64,000 nt of DNA from Exiguobacterium sp. BMC-KP (GTDB taxonomy: Bacteria; Bacillota; Bacilli; Exiguobacteriales; Exiguobacteriaceae). Below are positions 33,801 to 42,025 of the stretch, one piece after another. Location: positions 1 through 64,000 of the forward strand of contig NZ_LGIW01000014.1 of NCBI RefSeq assembly GCF_001275385.1, in the 5' to 3' direction. Each line of letters begins with the position of its first letter. The first letter of the stretch is position 1. Made by a program: the position numbers and the translations under genes. A model generated the notes under the pieces. It was not told the origin of the DNA. It did no database searches and saw only the letters and a list, made by a program, of their open reading frames with translations.

Positions 33801-35279
33801 CGGTTGCGTCATCTCGTCCGCAATCGGGAACTGCAACCACTTCCCATCGACTTCTTCTTGGATAGTGGTGTATTCCTTAGGCATCTTGACCGGATGATAA
33901 AAGCCTTCCATATAGACAGTCCGATAAGGGAGGAAAAAGCAGGCGACGACGATCAGTGTCCCGACGATCGAAACAATCCGGTATAGCTGTAAGGGAATCG
34001 TCCGGGACGCACGAGTAAAGACAGCGTTCAACCCGACGGCAAGCAGTAAGCTGTAACTGACCATCAAGAGACCAACCAGCTTATTCGGATCGCGGAACAT
34101 CGCACCGATCAATGGTGTCTTCGTAACGAACAGGACGAACGCATCCGCAACCTGCTCATGGGTACCGGTCGCAAAGACGATTAGCGGAATCGCGAGTAGA
34201 CCGAAGAACAGGTGGATTGGTTGTCGGTATGCGACGATAGCTCCTAGTAAAATGAGTAAAAGCGTGATGGCGCCAGCAATCCAAAACGTCAGCGGTAACG
34301 TCGTCAAATCAAACATCGGCCACCAATAGCTCGTTAAAAATAAAACATTCGTCCAACTCGAGTGCCGACTGAACAACATCAACGTATCGGAGACATTGAT
34401 GTTGTGCTGTGAGGCTTGCGATCCGGTCAGAATCGAGCCGACGTACATCAAGAACCAATACCCGTTGAATAGTAGAAAAACGAGACCAAACGCACAGGTT
34501 GCCCGAACATAAAACCACAGTAATGACGACCAAATCCGTTCTTTGCGACGCGTCCAACTCGTCTTTAGAAAAATAAGTCCGACCATGATACCCATATAGA
34601 TCAGCGAGAAGAAGAAATAATGAATTCCCGCCGCCATGAAGGCGAAGACGATCGACAGTCCTGTAATATCAATCCATGTTCGTCGACTCAAGCGATCAGA
34701 CAAACGAAAACCGGGATCGAGCTGTTCGCGAAACTTCGGATCAAAGATGTTGAAGAACAACATCAAAGCGTAAGGGAAGACGGAATACCCACACAATAAA
34801 TAGATATGTTGAATCCGCGTGATCACCCACGGGTTTAAGGCATAAAACAACGCAGCGATTGCGAAGGCGATCAGTGAGAGATAGGAAAAGTGTTTCGAGA
34901 CATAAACGGAATGGAGCCGTTTCGTAAAAGCGAACATCGATAGGGCAGAAATCGTCAACAGTCCAATGATGAACGACTTGATCAAAACAGGACCGGAAGA
35001 GCCAAACAATAGACCGAGTGCATAGAACGGTAGGATGTAGAGTAGTCGTGCGATATTCAGAAGCGTCGTCGTGCTCCACCGGTTGTTCCAAGCACCGTAG
35101 ATTTCTTCTAAGTAGCGATGTGAGGACAGTCCGAAAGACATGTCGCTGAACGTCACCATACCGGAACGAAACAACGGAAAGCTATAGATCAGGATGAATA
35201 CAAACATACCAGATAGGACAAGGATGTCCTTACGGTACGTATACATGAAGTTCTTGAGGCGTTGACGGAACGAGTGCAT
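30834..35279 (-). CDS. Very large GT-C-like membrane protein
   Basis: A 1481-residue protein. About the first 480 residues hold ten or more transmembrane helices. The first outer loop carries VTFSDMSFGLSSHRYLEE, resembling the catalytic-Asp loop of GT-C glycosyltransferases. A long extracytoplasmic region (about 480-1420) of beta-rich, probably carbohydrate-binding modules follows, including a segment with NCATC and TCSCDWY cysteines. A final helix lies near the basic C terminus. This layout resembles the mycobacterial arabinosyltransferase AftD, but homology is not shown. ATG 35279 follows AAAGGAG. It is probably the polymer-modifying or polymerising component of the locus. Confidence 0.75.
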   Translation of the reverse strand: MHSFRQRLKNFMYTYRKDILVLSGMFVFILIYSFPLFRSGMVTFSDMSFGLSSHRYLEEIYGAWNNRWSTTTLLNIARLLYILPFYALGLLFGSSGPVLIKSFIIGLLTISALSMFAFTKRLHSVYVSKHFSYLSLIAFAIAALFYALNPWVITRIQHIYLLCGYSVFPYALMLFFNIFDPKFREQLDPGFRLSDRLSRRTWIDITGLSIVFAFMAAGIHYFFFSLIYMGIMVGLIFLKTSWTRRKERIWSSLLWFYVRATCAFGLVFLLFNGYWFLMYVGSILTGSQASQHNINVSDTLMLFSRHSSWTNVLFLTSYWWPMFDLTTLPLTFWIAGAITLLLILLGAIVAYRQPIHLFFGLLAIPLIVFATGTHEQVADAFVLFVTKTPLIGAMFRDPNKLVGLLMVSYSLLLAVGLNAVFTRASRTIPLQLYRIVSIVGTLIVVACFFLPYRTVYMEGFYHPVKMPKEYTTIQEEVDGKWLQFPIADEMTQPSTGIATPRWNQNPRKGGEIKATGDVQVYTSAHDTVFHHEGASPTIGYMMTFMQYLLDTGRSEQAGQIAKAFGLKQFAYRDEYTGMKERQDFNIKVLQEQRDLVQTKQVGLFTLFDLIAPLDTRTVPQLILTPYGLERSISYPTLDGYDLGRQSILYTTQGHQDSLSWMKKGDIVEMIEKNDLVLSQVPEEYYWKPFEAIDSANAFLNWGKTFLRNNDWRWYLRTQGMTNPSFDLDFGDGIGLSFASARIDAPVYKLDGLKAKQVASFNSMLEDETFFKADNPDIVDLSPNPMSKDNNLPVLHAEVAEGDPKYIWQVAKSGKLPARPNNAYRFDITASGRGVDRLHVKVRFFDEKDRELNQTYVVAPRDSGDVDAIHLQGEYVTPRNAKTMRIDLLSFQRPERKTYWWVHDIKIFSYEDYMIPNTFTMTKDLHAGRYAGFARVLLNQKGGQLDLTFNKRGVTIPTKQRSGAKLAWVPLGSFTTPSGPATLSVTNTEGFNAIQNIVLIPEEKLTTLQKRIDDTLAFTNTLMVLEAETGFDYTGHLQSERNYPGLSFGKGIAAQRGRLQRSIDIREATDYQLQLMLTPPPGNDGRITVKIRDGKQVVFERALSRSDILAGQKHQQQIGNQTVTYDPLHLAFPYRMTELSDVYQALYDVKLSDIPLEKGRYQLELSYASKVPSLVDWKDLHKFDPNEIGTDKALAEPEAAANCATCVSITDDMFDASETEDGYTIDYEPTCSCDWYIYASQKMKVKPDHEYLIQFDAVSKNARQRHLKVYYLDKDDRVIGTDFINEVEEKKKKQWNHYEQIVIPPKKTVRMQLHIWTRGNEKKAGQLRLKNLEVLPYDQLILVDQLVLSEQSGTLFATEPARALDVDASQMGRDIKSDAPLGRFTVNDSPTPLFKLQTDQEMMRGDTALNGVSQLYRSNEKTAHVTVVLRPIYYAGLTILVLALPLSTLLIYFMTSNRGLAIRQRLSSVFKQRIPSLKRNKR

Positions 35280-35462
35280 CGGACAACTCCTTTCTGCGAA
35301 AATCCGTGCTGACACTCTTCTCTACAGGAGGGCGATATTCCTAGAAATGGATGTACTTATTTTAGCAATGATCGGTTGAATTTCCGTCCGCCATAAGTCG
35401 GAGCGTTAAGGAGAAAGGCTTCCGGGTAAAGACCTACAACGAAACGAGTAGGAGGAAAGCGT
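35280..35462. other. Intergenic leader between the large gene and the ypfJ-like gene
   Basis: 183 bp between divergent genes. I see no clear sigma-A promoter. A small hairpin, CCTAC (35433-35437) with GTAGG (35448-35452), overlaps the GTAGGAGG ribosome site of the zinc peptidase gene and could limit its translation. No RNA family recognised. Confidence 0.3.
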
Positions 35463-36305
35463 ATGAAATGGAAGGGAAGAGAACGGAGTTCGAACGTTGA
35501 GGATCGACGGGGAATGGGAGGGAAAGGAATTGCCGGCATCGGTGGTGGTGTCGGGATCATCCTGCTGATCGTCATCACCTTGATGGGCGGTAATCCAGCT
35601 GAATTACTCGGAGACTTAACCGGTGGGAATCAGCAAAATACGACATATGAAGAAACAGCACAGGAAAAAGAAGCAGCGGACTTCGTCTCCGTCGTCTTAG
35701 CAGATACGGAACGGGTCTGGACGAAAGAATTCAAAGAAGATGGTAAGACCTATAAAAAACCGAAGCTCGTCTTATATACGGATCAAGTCAGTTCGGCTTG
35801 CGGACAAGCAGGGAAGTCCGTCGGTCCCTTTTATTGTCCCGGTGATCAGAAATTATACATTGATTTAAGCTTTTATGATGAACTGCAGACGAAGTACGGG
35901 GCACCGGGCGATTTTGCGATGGCATATGTCATTGCACATGAAGTCGGACACCATGTCCAGACGTTACTCGGAAAGTCGGATGAGATCATGCCACTTCGAG
36001 AGCAAATGAGTGAGGAGAAGTTCAACAAGTACCTCGTTCGATTCGAGCTACAGGCAGATTATTATGCCGGCGTCTGGGCGCATCATGCGCAAGGAGAAAA
36101 CTTGCTCGAAGAAGGCGATCTCGAAGAAGCGTTGACGGCAGCGAATGCTGTCGGGGATGATACGTTACAAGAGAAAGGACAAGGATATGTCGTACCGGAA
36201 AGTTTCACTCACGGCACATCGGCGCAACGGGAGCGTTGGTTCCAAAAAGGCTTTGATAACGGCACGATCGAAGGTGGAGACACATTCAAAGCGAAGAATC
36301 TATAG
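35463..36305 (+). CDS. Neutral zinc metallopeptidase, YpfJ family
   Basis: A 280-residue membrane-anchored protein of the YpfJ group. It has a short cytoplasmic N terminus, one transmembrane helix in the glycine-rich segment 23-42 and an extracytoplasmic domain. HEVGHH at residues 159-164 supplies the HExxH-type zinc site, and FELQADYYAGVWAHH provides a later Glu/Asp ligand. CGQAGKSVGPFYCPGDQKLYIDLSF is a family hallmark. Peptidase activity has rarely been demonstrated for this family. Confidence 0.88.
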   Translation: MKWKGRERSSNVEDRRGMGGKGIAGIGGGVGIILLIVITLMGGNPAELLGDLTGGNQQNTTYEETAQEKEAADFVSVVLADTERVWTKEFKEDGKTYKKPKLVLYTDQVSSACGQAGKSVGPFYCPGDQKLYIDLSFYDELQTKYGAPGDFAMAYVIAHEVGHHVQTLLGKSDEIMPLREQMSEEKFNKYLVRFELQADYYAGVWAHHAQGENLLEEGDLEEALTAANAVGDDTLQEKGQGYVVPESFTHGTSAQRERWFQKGFDNGTIEGGDTFKAKNL

Positions 36306-36387
36306 GACAGAAAACGACAGTCCTTTTGAAACATCTTCCAGTCGTTTCCGTAAAGAAGAGGGAAGGATTCAAAAGGGAGTGTCAAAG

Positions 36388-36555
36388 TTGAAGCAGATCA
36401 GTCTATTTTTGTTGCTGTATACAGCTGTTGTCGTATTGACGTACATCGTGTCACGATTTGCGCCAGACTTGTTGGTCTACATGGTCTATATCGCGATTGC
36501 ATCGTTACTTGTCATCACGGGCTATTTATTGAAACGGCTCGTACTGAAGCGCTAA
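36388..36555 (+). CDS. Small two-helix membrane protein
   Basis: A 55-residue protein with two hydrophobic helices (about 5-22 and 27-48) and a basic tail. The start may be TTG 36388 (9 nt from GGGAG) or the in-frame GTG at 36379, which overlaps the ribosome site. Function unknown. It follows the peptidase gene in the same direction, and a shared transcript is possible. Confidence 0.55.
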   Translation: MKQISLFLLLYTAVVVLTYIVSRFAPDLLVYMVYIAIASLLVITGYLLKRLVLKR

Positions 36556-36607
36556 ATACCAAAAAACCTGTGTTCTGCTTACGCGGAACACAGGTTTTTT
36601 GGTATTT
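36554..36607. terminator. Bidirectional terminator with 22-bp perfect stem
   Basis: Stem arms 36554-36575 and 36586-36607 are perfectly complementary around a 10-nt loop and include an A6 and a T6 tract. It serves the small membrane gene and the convergent SnoaL-like gene. Confidence 0.92.
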
Positions 36608-36617
36608 AAAAGCCATC

Positions 36618-36986
36618 TTATGAACGGAACATCGTCGGATCATCTGGAACGTTCTCCAGGTAAGCGATCCGTCCGTTTTCATCGAGACGTGCGATATCTT
36701 TTCCGTCTTGCGTGAAGACACTACCATCTGCCCGTTTTCCGCAAACTGCCCAGCGTGTTTCATATGTTCCTGGTGTTGTTTCTTCCCAGCCTGCGTACAT
36801 GTGCTTAATGTCTTGATTCGCCGTAAACACATGACGGACGAACTGTTTCCAGGCGTCGATGCCGTGCTTTGGTTGTCCGTTCAGGACGAACGTGATGTCT
36901 GTCGTGAATAAGGAAACGAGATCCTCGAAAGCTTGTGCGTCTGTGCGTGACGCGTCGAATAAGTCGAAATAACGATTCAATACCAT
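36618..36986 (-). CDS. SnoaL/NTF2-like protein
   Basis: A 122-residue protein of the NTF2-like fold (SnoaL-like group). The pattern VLNRYFDLFDASRTDAQAFEDLVSLFTTDITFVLNG and GIDAWKQFVRHVF is typical, as is the C-terminal WAVCGKRADGSVFTQDGKDIARLDENGRIAYLENVPDD. Family members are small ligand-binding proteins or enzymes; no substrate can be named. It lies 22 nt after an Rrf2 gene and is probably co-transcribed with and controlled by it. Confidence 0.75.
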   Translation of the reverse strand: MVLNRYFDLFDASRTDAQAFEDLVSLFTTDITFVLNGQPKHGIDAWKQFVRHVFTANQDIKHMYAGWEETTPGTYETRWAVCGKRADGSVFTQDGKDIARLDENGRIAYLENVPDDPTMFRS

Positions 36987-37008
36987 AGTAAAAACCTCTT
37001 TCTGTACA

Positions 37009-37491
37009 TTAAAGTGTCATCATCCGGTCTGTGATTAACGCATGCAATCGTTCTAAATGCTCCGGTGGACAGGAGGCATCGATCGCTTGACGGATCGAGC
37101 CGATCGATTCGCGCTTCAACGTCGATTGCCACGCATCTTCCGCCTCTGTCATCAGATTCGAGAGTAGACCGATTTCCTGTTCCTGAATTCCCATCAAATC
37201 CTCGAAGACACCGCTTGACGCATACAACGTCTGTTTGCCCTCGATCGCTTGATAGACGTCAAAGATTTGAATTTCGTCTGCCGGACGTCGTAAGCGAAAG
37301 CCCCCTTTGACACCCGGTACGGAATACAATAGATCCGCCTGGACGAGTTTTCGTAAGAGCTTTTGAAAATAAGTCGGCGAGGCACCGAGTTGCTGGCTGA
37401 TGAATTCACCGGGCAACACAGCGCGATCCGGAAGGAAGGTCAAAAGCAACATCGCATAGACGGATTGCTCGACCCCGGTTTTCATTTGCAT
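37009..37491 (-). CDS. Rrf2-family transcriptional regulator
   Basis: A 160-residue Rrf2 protein with an N-terminal winged helix (VEQSVYAMLLLTFLP, ISQQLGASPTYFQKLLRKLVQADLLYSVPGVKGGFRL) and a dimerisation helix. It has only one Cys (in ASCPPEH), so an iron-sulfur cluster of the IscR or NsrR kind is unlikely. Its start lies 208 bp from the divergent cydD gene, and its transcript includes the SnoaL-like gene, a plausible target. Confidence 0.88.
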   Translation of the reverse strand: MQMKTGVEQSVYAMLLLTFLPDRAVLPGEFISQQLGASPTYFQKLLRKLVQADLLYSVPGVKGGFRLRRPADEIQIFDVYQAIEGKQTLYASSGVFEDLMGIQEQEIGLLSNLMTEAEDAWQSTLKRESIGSIRQAIDASCPPEHLERLHALITDRMMTL

Positions 37492-37645
37492 GAGAAATCT
37501 CCTTTCGTTAAACGTGGATAATGTATATCCATAATAGTTTTATTCGAAAGAATTGTCGAGTCATATGCTCTCACAAAACCGTCACACCTTTTCGACAGCA
37601 TCTGCATGGCATCCCCGTTCCGGATTCGGTATACTAAATGTACGA

Positions 37646-37665
37646 TATGTGAAAATATTCACTAA
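37646..37665. promoter_or_regulatory. Rex-type operator upstream of cydDC
   Basis: TATGTGAAAATATTCACTAA contains TGTGAA-N4-TTCACT, close to the Rex consensus TTGTGAA-N4-TTCACAA. It lies about 35 nt before the cydD ATG and just downstream of a TATACT -10 candidate (37630-37635), a repressor position. Crp/Fnr-type TGTGA-N6-TCACA binding would also fit. Confidence 0.6.
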
Positions 37666-37671
37666 AAGTCG

Positions 37672-37686
37672 TTCACACTTTGTGAA
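37672..37686. promoter_or_regulatory. Second inverted repeat in the cydD leader
   Basis: TTCACACTTTGTGAA is a 6-3-6 inverted repeat six bases downstream of the Rex-type site. It has the same half-sites in the everted order. It may be a second binding site, or a hairpin just before the cydD ribosome site. Confidence 0.4.
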
Positions 37687-37699
37687 AGGACGTTTGTAT

Positions 37700-39430
37700 A
37701 TGAATCCATTAAAAGGAATCGTTCAGATTCCACGTAGTATTCTTATTCAATTCATCATGGCAGCTTTCCTGATGGGGGTTGCGGTCGTCGGTCAATCGTA
37801 TGGTATCGTGTTGACGGTCGATCGGATTTTCCTGAAGGAACAACCGTTTGAAGCCGTCATTCCGTTACTACTCGTCGTCCTCGGGATGCTGTTGCTCCGG
37901 GTCGCCGTGACGTATTGGAACGGTCGTCTCGGTACGACGTTATCGGCACACATGAAGCAGGCGCTTCGGGAAGCACTCGTCGCGAAATACACAGGTCGTT
38001 CGGTCGAAATGATGCTACAAGGGCAAGTGGGACAGAAGGTCAGTGTTTTGCTCGACGCTGTAGACGAGATGGACAGCTATTATAGTCAATACTTGCCGAA
38101 AGTCGTCCAGACGACGATTGTTCCCTTGATGGTCTTGATCGCGGCATTCAGCTATGACTGGATCACCGGTCTCGTCATGATGATCACAGCACCGTTCATT
38201 CCGTTGTTCTATATCATCATCGGCATCATGACGCAAAAGCGGGCGGATGCTCAACTCGAGAAGATGACGGCGTTCTCGGGAACGTTTCTCGATACGTTGC
38301 AAGGACTGACGACCTTGAAGTTATTTGGTCGTGCGAAACGACAACGTGACGTCATCGAAAAAAGCAGTCTTGATTTCCGGGATGCGACGTTAACGGTTTT
38401 GAAGCTCGCCTTCTTGTCGTCGTTAATGCTTGAGTTCATCTCGATGCTCAGCATGGGAATGATCGCACTTGAAGTCAGTCTGCGCTTGATTTTGTTCCAA
38501 AGCATCACCTTCATCCCGGCGTTCTTGATGCTCGTGTTGGCACCAGAATACTATCTTGCCTTAAAAGAGATGGGAGCTGCCTTCCATACGGGACGCGGTA
38601 GTGTCGCGGCAGCGAAACAGATCGCAGCCGAACTGACGGCAGACGATCGTCCTACTGCCTTCGGTCAATCGGAACTTGCGACCGATCGTCCACCACGAAT
38701 CGTTTTGGATGAAGTTGATTTTACGTATCAAGAAGGACGTTTTGCCTTACAAGACGTGACACTTGCGATCGAACCGTATCAAAAGGTGGCGTTGATTGGT
38801 CGCAGTGGTGCCGGTAAGTCGACTGTCTTACAGTTGATTGCCGGACTCGCGGATCCAAAAGAAGGACGGATTCTGCTTGACGGGGTTAATCGCAGTCAGG
38901 TGGAGGAAGCGAGCTGGTTCCGTCAGTTGAGCTACATCTCGCAGCATCCGTATCTGTATGCCGGAACGCTGGCAGAAAACATCGCGATCGGTGAACTCCG
39001 TCAAGCGACGCCGGAAGAGATTTTTGAGGCGGCGCAGGCAGCAGGGCTCGAGGAGCTGATTGCGACGTTACCTAAAGGGATCGACACAGTGATCGGAGAA
39101 GGCGGACGTGGTCTATCAGGTGGCGAGAAACAGCGTGTTGCGCTGGCACGAGCGTTCTTGAAACGACCGAACGTCATCGTCTTTGATGAACCGACGACAG
39201 GACTCGACGTCAAAACGGAGCGACTGCTTCAACAAGCGATCGAACAGCTTGGACAAGCAGCGACAGTCATTACTGTCGCACACCGTCTGCATACGATCGA
39301 GCGCTCAGATCAAATCGTCGTCCTCGATGGCGGACGAATCGTCGATCGTGGCACTCACGATGAACTGCTTGGACGTGATTCGGAATATGCTCGGATGCGT
39401 AGCGTCCAGAGAGGGGAGGAAACACGATGA
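37700..39430 (+). CDS. cydD: Cysteine/glutathione ABC exporter subunit CydD
   Basis: One half of the CydDC thiol-reductant exporter needed to assemble cytochrome bd oxidase. It has an N-terminal six-helix membrane domain (about 10-320) and a C-terminal ATPase with Walker A GRSGAGKST, signature LSGGEKQRVALARAF and Walker B VIVFDEPT. The start is ATG 37700, after GAAAGGA. A longer frame opening at 37553 would include the promoter and operator and is rejected. It overlaps cydC by 4 bp. The oxidase genes cydAB are not beside it in this window. Confidence 0.9.
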   Translation: MNPLKGIVQIPRSILIQFIMAAFLMGVAVVGQSYGIVLTVDRIFLKEQPFEAVIPLLLVVLGMLLLRVAVTYWNGRLGTTLSAHMKQALREALVAKYTGRSVEMMLQGQVGQKVSVLLDAVDEMDSYYSQYLPKVVQTTIVPLMVLIAAFSYDWITGLVMMITAPFIPLFYIIIGIMTQKRADAQLEKMTAFSGTFLDTLQGLTTLKLFGRAKRQRDVIEKSSLDFRDATLTVLKLAFLSSLMLEFISMLSMGMIALEVSLRLILFQSITFIPAFLMLVLAPEYYLALKEMGAAFHTGRGSVAAAKQIAAELTADDRPTAFGQSELATDRPPRIVLDEVDFTYQEGRFALQDVTLAIEPYQKVALIGRSGAGKSTVLQLIAGLADPKEGRILLDGVNRSQVEEASWFRQLSYISQHPYLYAGTLAENIAIGELRQATPEEIFEAAQAAGLEELIATLPKGIDTVIGEGGRGLSGGEKQRVALARAFLKRPNVIVFDEPTTGLDVKTERLLQQAIEQLGQAATVITVAHRLHTIERSDQIVVLDGGRIVDRGTHDELLGRDSEYARMRSVQRGEETR

Positions 39431-41136
39431 AGGAACTACTAGGAGTCTTTCGGTTGATGGTGCATCAAAAACGCGATATCGCCTGGTCGATCTTCTTCGG
39501 TGTCCTCGCCGGAGTGACAGCGGTCGGTTTATTCGCAGCAAGTGGTTACCTGATTTCAAAGGCAGCCTTGTTGCCACCGATTCAGACGCTTGCCGTCCTG
39601 ATTGCGCTACAAAAAATCTCGAGTCTGACGCGCGCCGTCAGTCGGTATGCGGAACGTTATTATTCGCACCGGGCGACGTTTACGATCCTTAGTGATATCC
39701 GGACGTCGTTCTACCGGAGACTCGAGCCGCTCGCGCCAGGAATTTTCGGCAAATACCGGAGTGGGGACTTACTTGCTCGGATCGTCGGTGACGTCGAAAG
39801 TCTGCAAAATACGTTCTTACGTGTTCTTTATCCACCGATCGTCTTGTTGCTTGTCTTCTTCTGTACGATCTTTTTCGTCAGTTTCTTCTCGTGGACGATT
39901 GCCGGGATTCTATTGCTTGGTTTGATTCTGACCGGTTTCTTGATTCCGGGTTGGTTCGCGTACCGCGAACAACGTTTCGCACGTTCGGTCCGTGTCCGCC
40001 GTGGTGATCTGTCGACAGAAGTGACAGAATTGTTCCAAGGCTATCGTGACTTAAAGATTTACCAGCAACTTGATCAAAAAGAACAGGACTTGAATGCCGT
40101 CGCAAAACGGTATGTCGAGGAAGAAAAACGGAACGGATTACACGCCGTCTCGAACCTTGCTTTGAATACGATGGTGACGCTGATCATTTCATGGCTTGTC
40201 CTCGGTGTTGGTGCTTATCTCGTCGCAAGTGGACAACTCGAGGGAGTTTTCCTCGCTTTACTCGTCATGACATCGCTGACGGTCTTTGAGAATGCGGCGC
40301 CGATGGCGATTTTACCGGGCTTCTTCGAAGATAGCCGGCATGCTGCGAAACGACTCGATGAGGTCGTGACCGAGCAAGAGGAGCCAACGTACACTCCGTT
40401 CGTCCTCGATCAGGCACCATCCTTTGAAACGAAAGCGTTGACGTTCACTTTCCCTGATGCACCGCGTCCGGTCTTACGTGACGTCACCGTCTCGATTCCT
40501 GCCGGCAAGAAGACGGCGATCGTAGGAGCGAGTGGTTCCGGGAAATCAACGTTACTTCAATTGATGCTACGGATGTATCCGACGGACGGATTAACGATTG
40601 CTGGTCAAGACAGTCAGACGGTTGATCCGGAAGGACTTTGGCAACACGCAAATGTCGTCCTGCAACAGAATCATTACTTTTATGGAACGCTTCGCGATAA
40701 TCTATTGCTTGCGAACGAAGCAGCAACGGACGAGGCGATGCGTCAAGCGCTCGATGATGTTGGGTTAACGACGTTCGAATTAAACGATCGTGTATTTGAA
40801 AAAGGCGAGAACTTGTCTGGAGGAGAAAAGCAGCGGCTAGCGATTGCTCGTGTGCTTTTGCGGGAAGCGTCGCTTTACTTGCTTGACGAACCGACATCTT
40901 CCGTTGATGCTTTGACGGAACATATGATTCTCGATCGATTGTTCACGCGAGCGGAGGACGCGACACTTGTCCTCGTCAGCCACCGGTTAGCGGGTCTTGA
41001 AGCGATGGATCAAATCATCGTCATGGATCAAGGTCACGTCATCGAAGTCGGAACGTATACCGAATTGATGGCGCGACAAGGAGCGTTCTATGAGTTAAAA
41101 CAAGTCGAACAGTCTGTGTTTGCTCCGATTGGCTAA
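39427..41136 (+). CDS. cydC: Cysteine/glutathione ABC exporter subunit CydC
   Basis: Partner half-transporter of CydD, 569 aa. A six-helix membrane domain (about 15-315) is followed by an ATPase domain with Walker A GASGSGKST, signature LSGGEKQRLAIARVL and Walker B LYLLDEPTSS. The ATGA overlap with cydD couples translation and favours equal amounts of the two subunits. Confidence 0.9.
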   Translation: MKELLGVFRLMVHQKRDIAWSIFFGVLAGVTAVGLFAASGYLISKAALLPPIQTLAVLIALQKISSLTRAVSRYAERYYSHRATFTILSDIRTSFYRRLEPLAPGIFGKYRSGDLLARIVGDVESLQNTFLRVLYPPIVLLLVFFCTIFFVSFFSWTIAGILLLGLILTGFLIPGWFAYREQRFARSVRVRRGDLSTEVTELFQGYRDLKIYQQLDQKEQDLNAVAKRYVEEEKRNGLHAVSNLALNTMVTLIISWLVLGVGAYLVASGQLEGVFLALLVMTSLTVFENAAPMAILPGFFEDSRHAAKRLDEVVTEQEEPTYTPFVLDQAPSFETKALTFTFPDAPRPVLRDVTVSIPAGKKTAIVGASGSGKSTLLQLMLRMYPTDGLTIAGQDSQTVDPEGLWQHANVVLQQNHYFYGTLRDNLLLANEAATDEAMRQALDDVGLTTFELNDRVFEKGENLSGGEKQRLAIARVLLREASLYLLDEPTSSVDALTEHMILDRLFTRAEDATLVLVSHRLAGLEAMDQIIVMDQGHVIEVGTYTELMARQGAFYELKQVEQSVFAPIG

Positions 41137-41182
41137 TAAGTAGTAAAAGATAGAGATCAATCAACAAATGTTTGACGAACAA

Positions 41183-41225
41183 AAGGTCGTTTTCCGAATG
41201 AAAAATCGGAAAGCGACCTTTTTTG
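41183..41225 (+). terminator. Terminator after cydDC
   Basis: AAGGTCGTTTTCCGA pairs with TCGGAAAGCGACCTT around an 8-nt loop and is followed by a T run. Confidence 0.88.
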
Positions 41226-41344
41226 TTAAATGGGCGAAGAAGCAGATTCATCTTTGACTCCTACATGAAATAAGAAAGAGTCAAAAAGACATGACAGTCC
41301 ACCTCTGAAATGGTAAAGTCTAGAAAAAACATGGGGGGGATTTC

Positions 41345-41986
41345 ATGCGGATCGAGCAGTCATCCATCGTCGTCGATCAGACGACCATTTCGTATGATCA
41401 TTTTCAAATGGGATCAAAACAGGTCTGCTTCTTGATTTCGGGAGCGTCTTACTTATACGACCATCCTTACTTTTACTACAGCCGGATGGCACTACTCGCT
41501 CGAGGCATCGATGTCATCTGTATTCACTACGTGACGGAAGAATTATTTTCGATGTCAGACGCGGAATCAAATGCCTGTATGACGCGCCGGGTCGACGCTG
41601 TCGTCTCAGAAGTACTAGAGAAGCATGCATATGAAAACGTCCAGTTCATTGCGAAGTCGTTAGGAACGATTCCGCTTGCTGCGTTACTTGCTAAACCAAA
41701 TCTACAGACAGCACGCTTCGTCTTTTTAACACCCGTTCTTAAAGCCGAAGTGGTCGAGCAAATCGTCACATCGACGCAAGCTGGACTGATTGTCATTGGC
41801 ACGGCTGATAAGTTTTATGATGAGGCAGCACTTGAAACATGTCAGACATCACAATTAATGATCGATGTTATCGAAGGAGCGAATCATTCACTCGATCAAG
41901 GATTTGAGGTCGATTCGTCACTTGCAGTTCTTGGACACGTTATTCGTCAGATCGAAGTGAGTTTGTTTGAATCGCTACATCAGTAA
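41345..41986 (+). CDS. Alpha/beta hydrolase-like protein
   Basis: A 213-residue protein with an alpha/beta-hydrolase layout. The nucleophile elbow is AKSLGT (Ser at about 105), a candidate acid is in IGTADKFYD and the His in EGANHSLD. There is no lid domain. The N-terminal strands VCFLISGASYLYDHPYF replace the usual HGxG oxyanion loop. Substrate unknown. ATG 41345 follows GGGGGG and is monocistronic. Confidence 0.7.
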   Translation: MRIEQSSIVVDQTTISYDHFQMGSKQVCFLISGASYLYDHPYFYYSRMALLARGIDVICIHYVTEELFSMSDAESNACMTRRVDAVVSEVLEKHAYENVQFIAKSLGTIPLAALLAKPNLQTARFVFLTPVLKAEVVEQIVTSTQAGLIVIGTADKFYDEAALETCQTSQLMIDVIEGANHSLDQGFEVDSSLAVLGHVIRQIEVSLFESLHQ

Positions 41987-42025
41987 AAAATCCGTCCAGC
42001 AGATTCTCTGCTGGACGGATTTTTT
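41985..42025. terminator. Bidirectional terminator
   Basis: AAAAAATCCGTCCAGCAGA and its perfect complement with a 3-nt loop (41985-42003 and 42007-42025). It overlaps the stop codons of both convergent genes. Confidence 0.93.

Noticed and set aside
31063-33986. Several plus-strand frames of 60-100 codons within the giant membrane protein gene
   Set aside because: All lie antisense to one continuous 1481-codon gene and show no motif or ribosome site; chance frames in GC-balanced coding sequence.
36554-36607. Long inverted repeat as a mobile-element end
   Set aside because: It is a terminator between convergent genes; no transposase or target duplication is present.
37553-37699. N-terminal extension of CydD
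   Set aside because: It would translate through the promoter and Rex-type repeats and has no ribosome site; CydD normally starts near the first helix.
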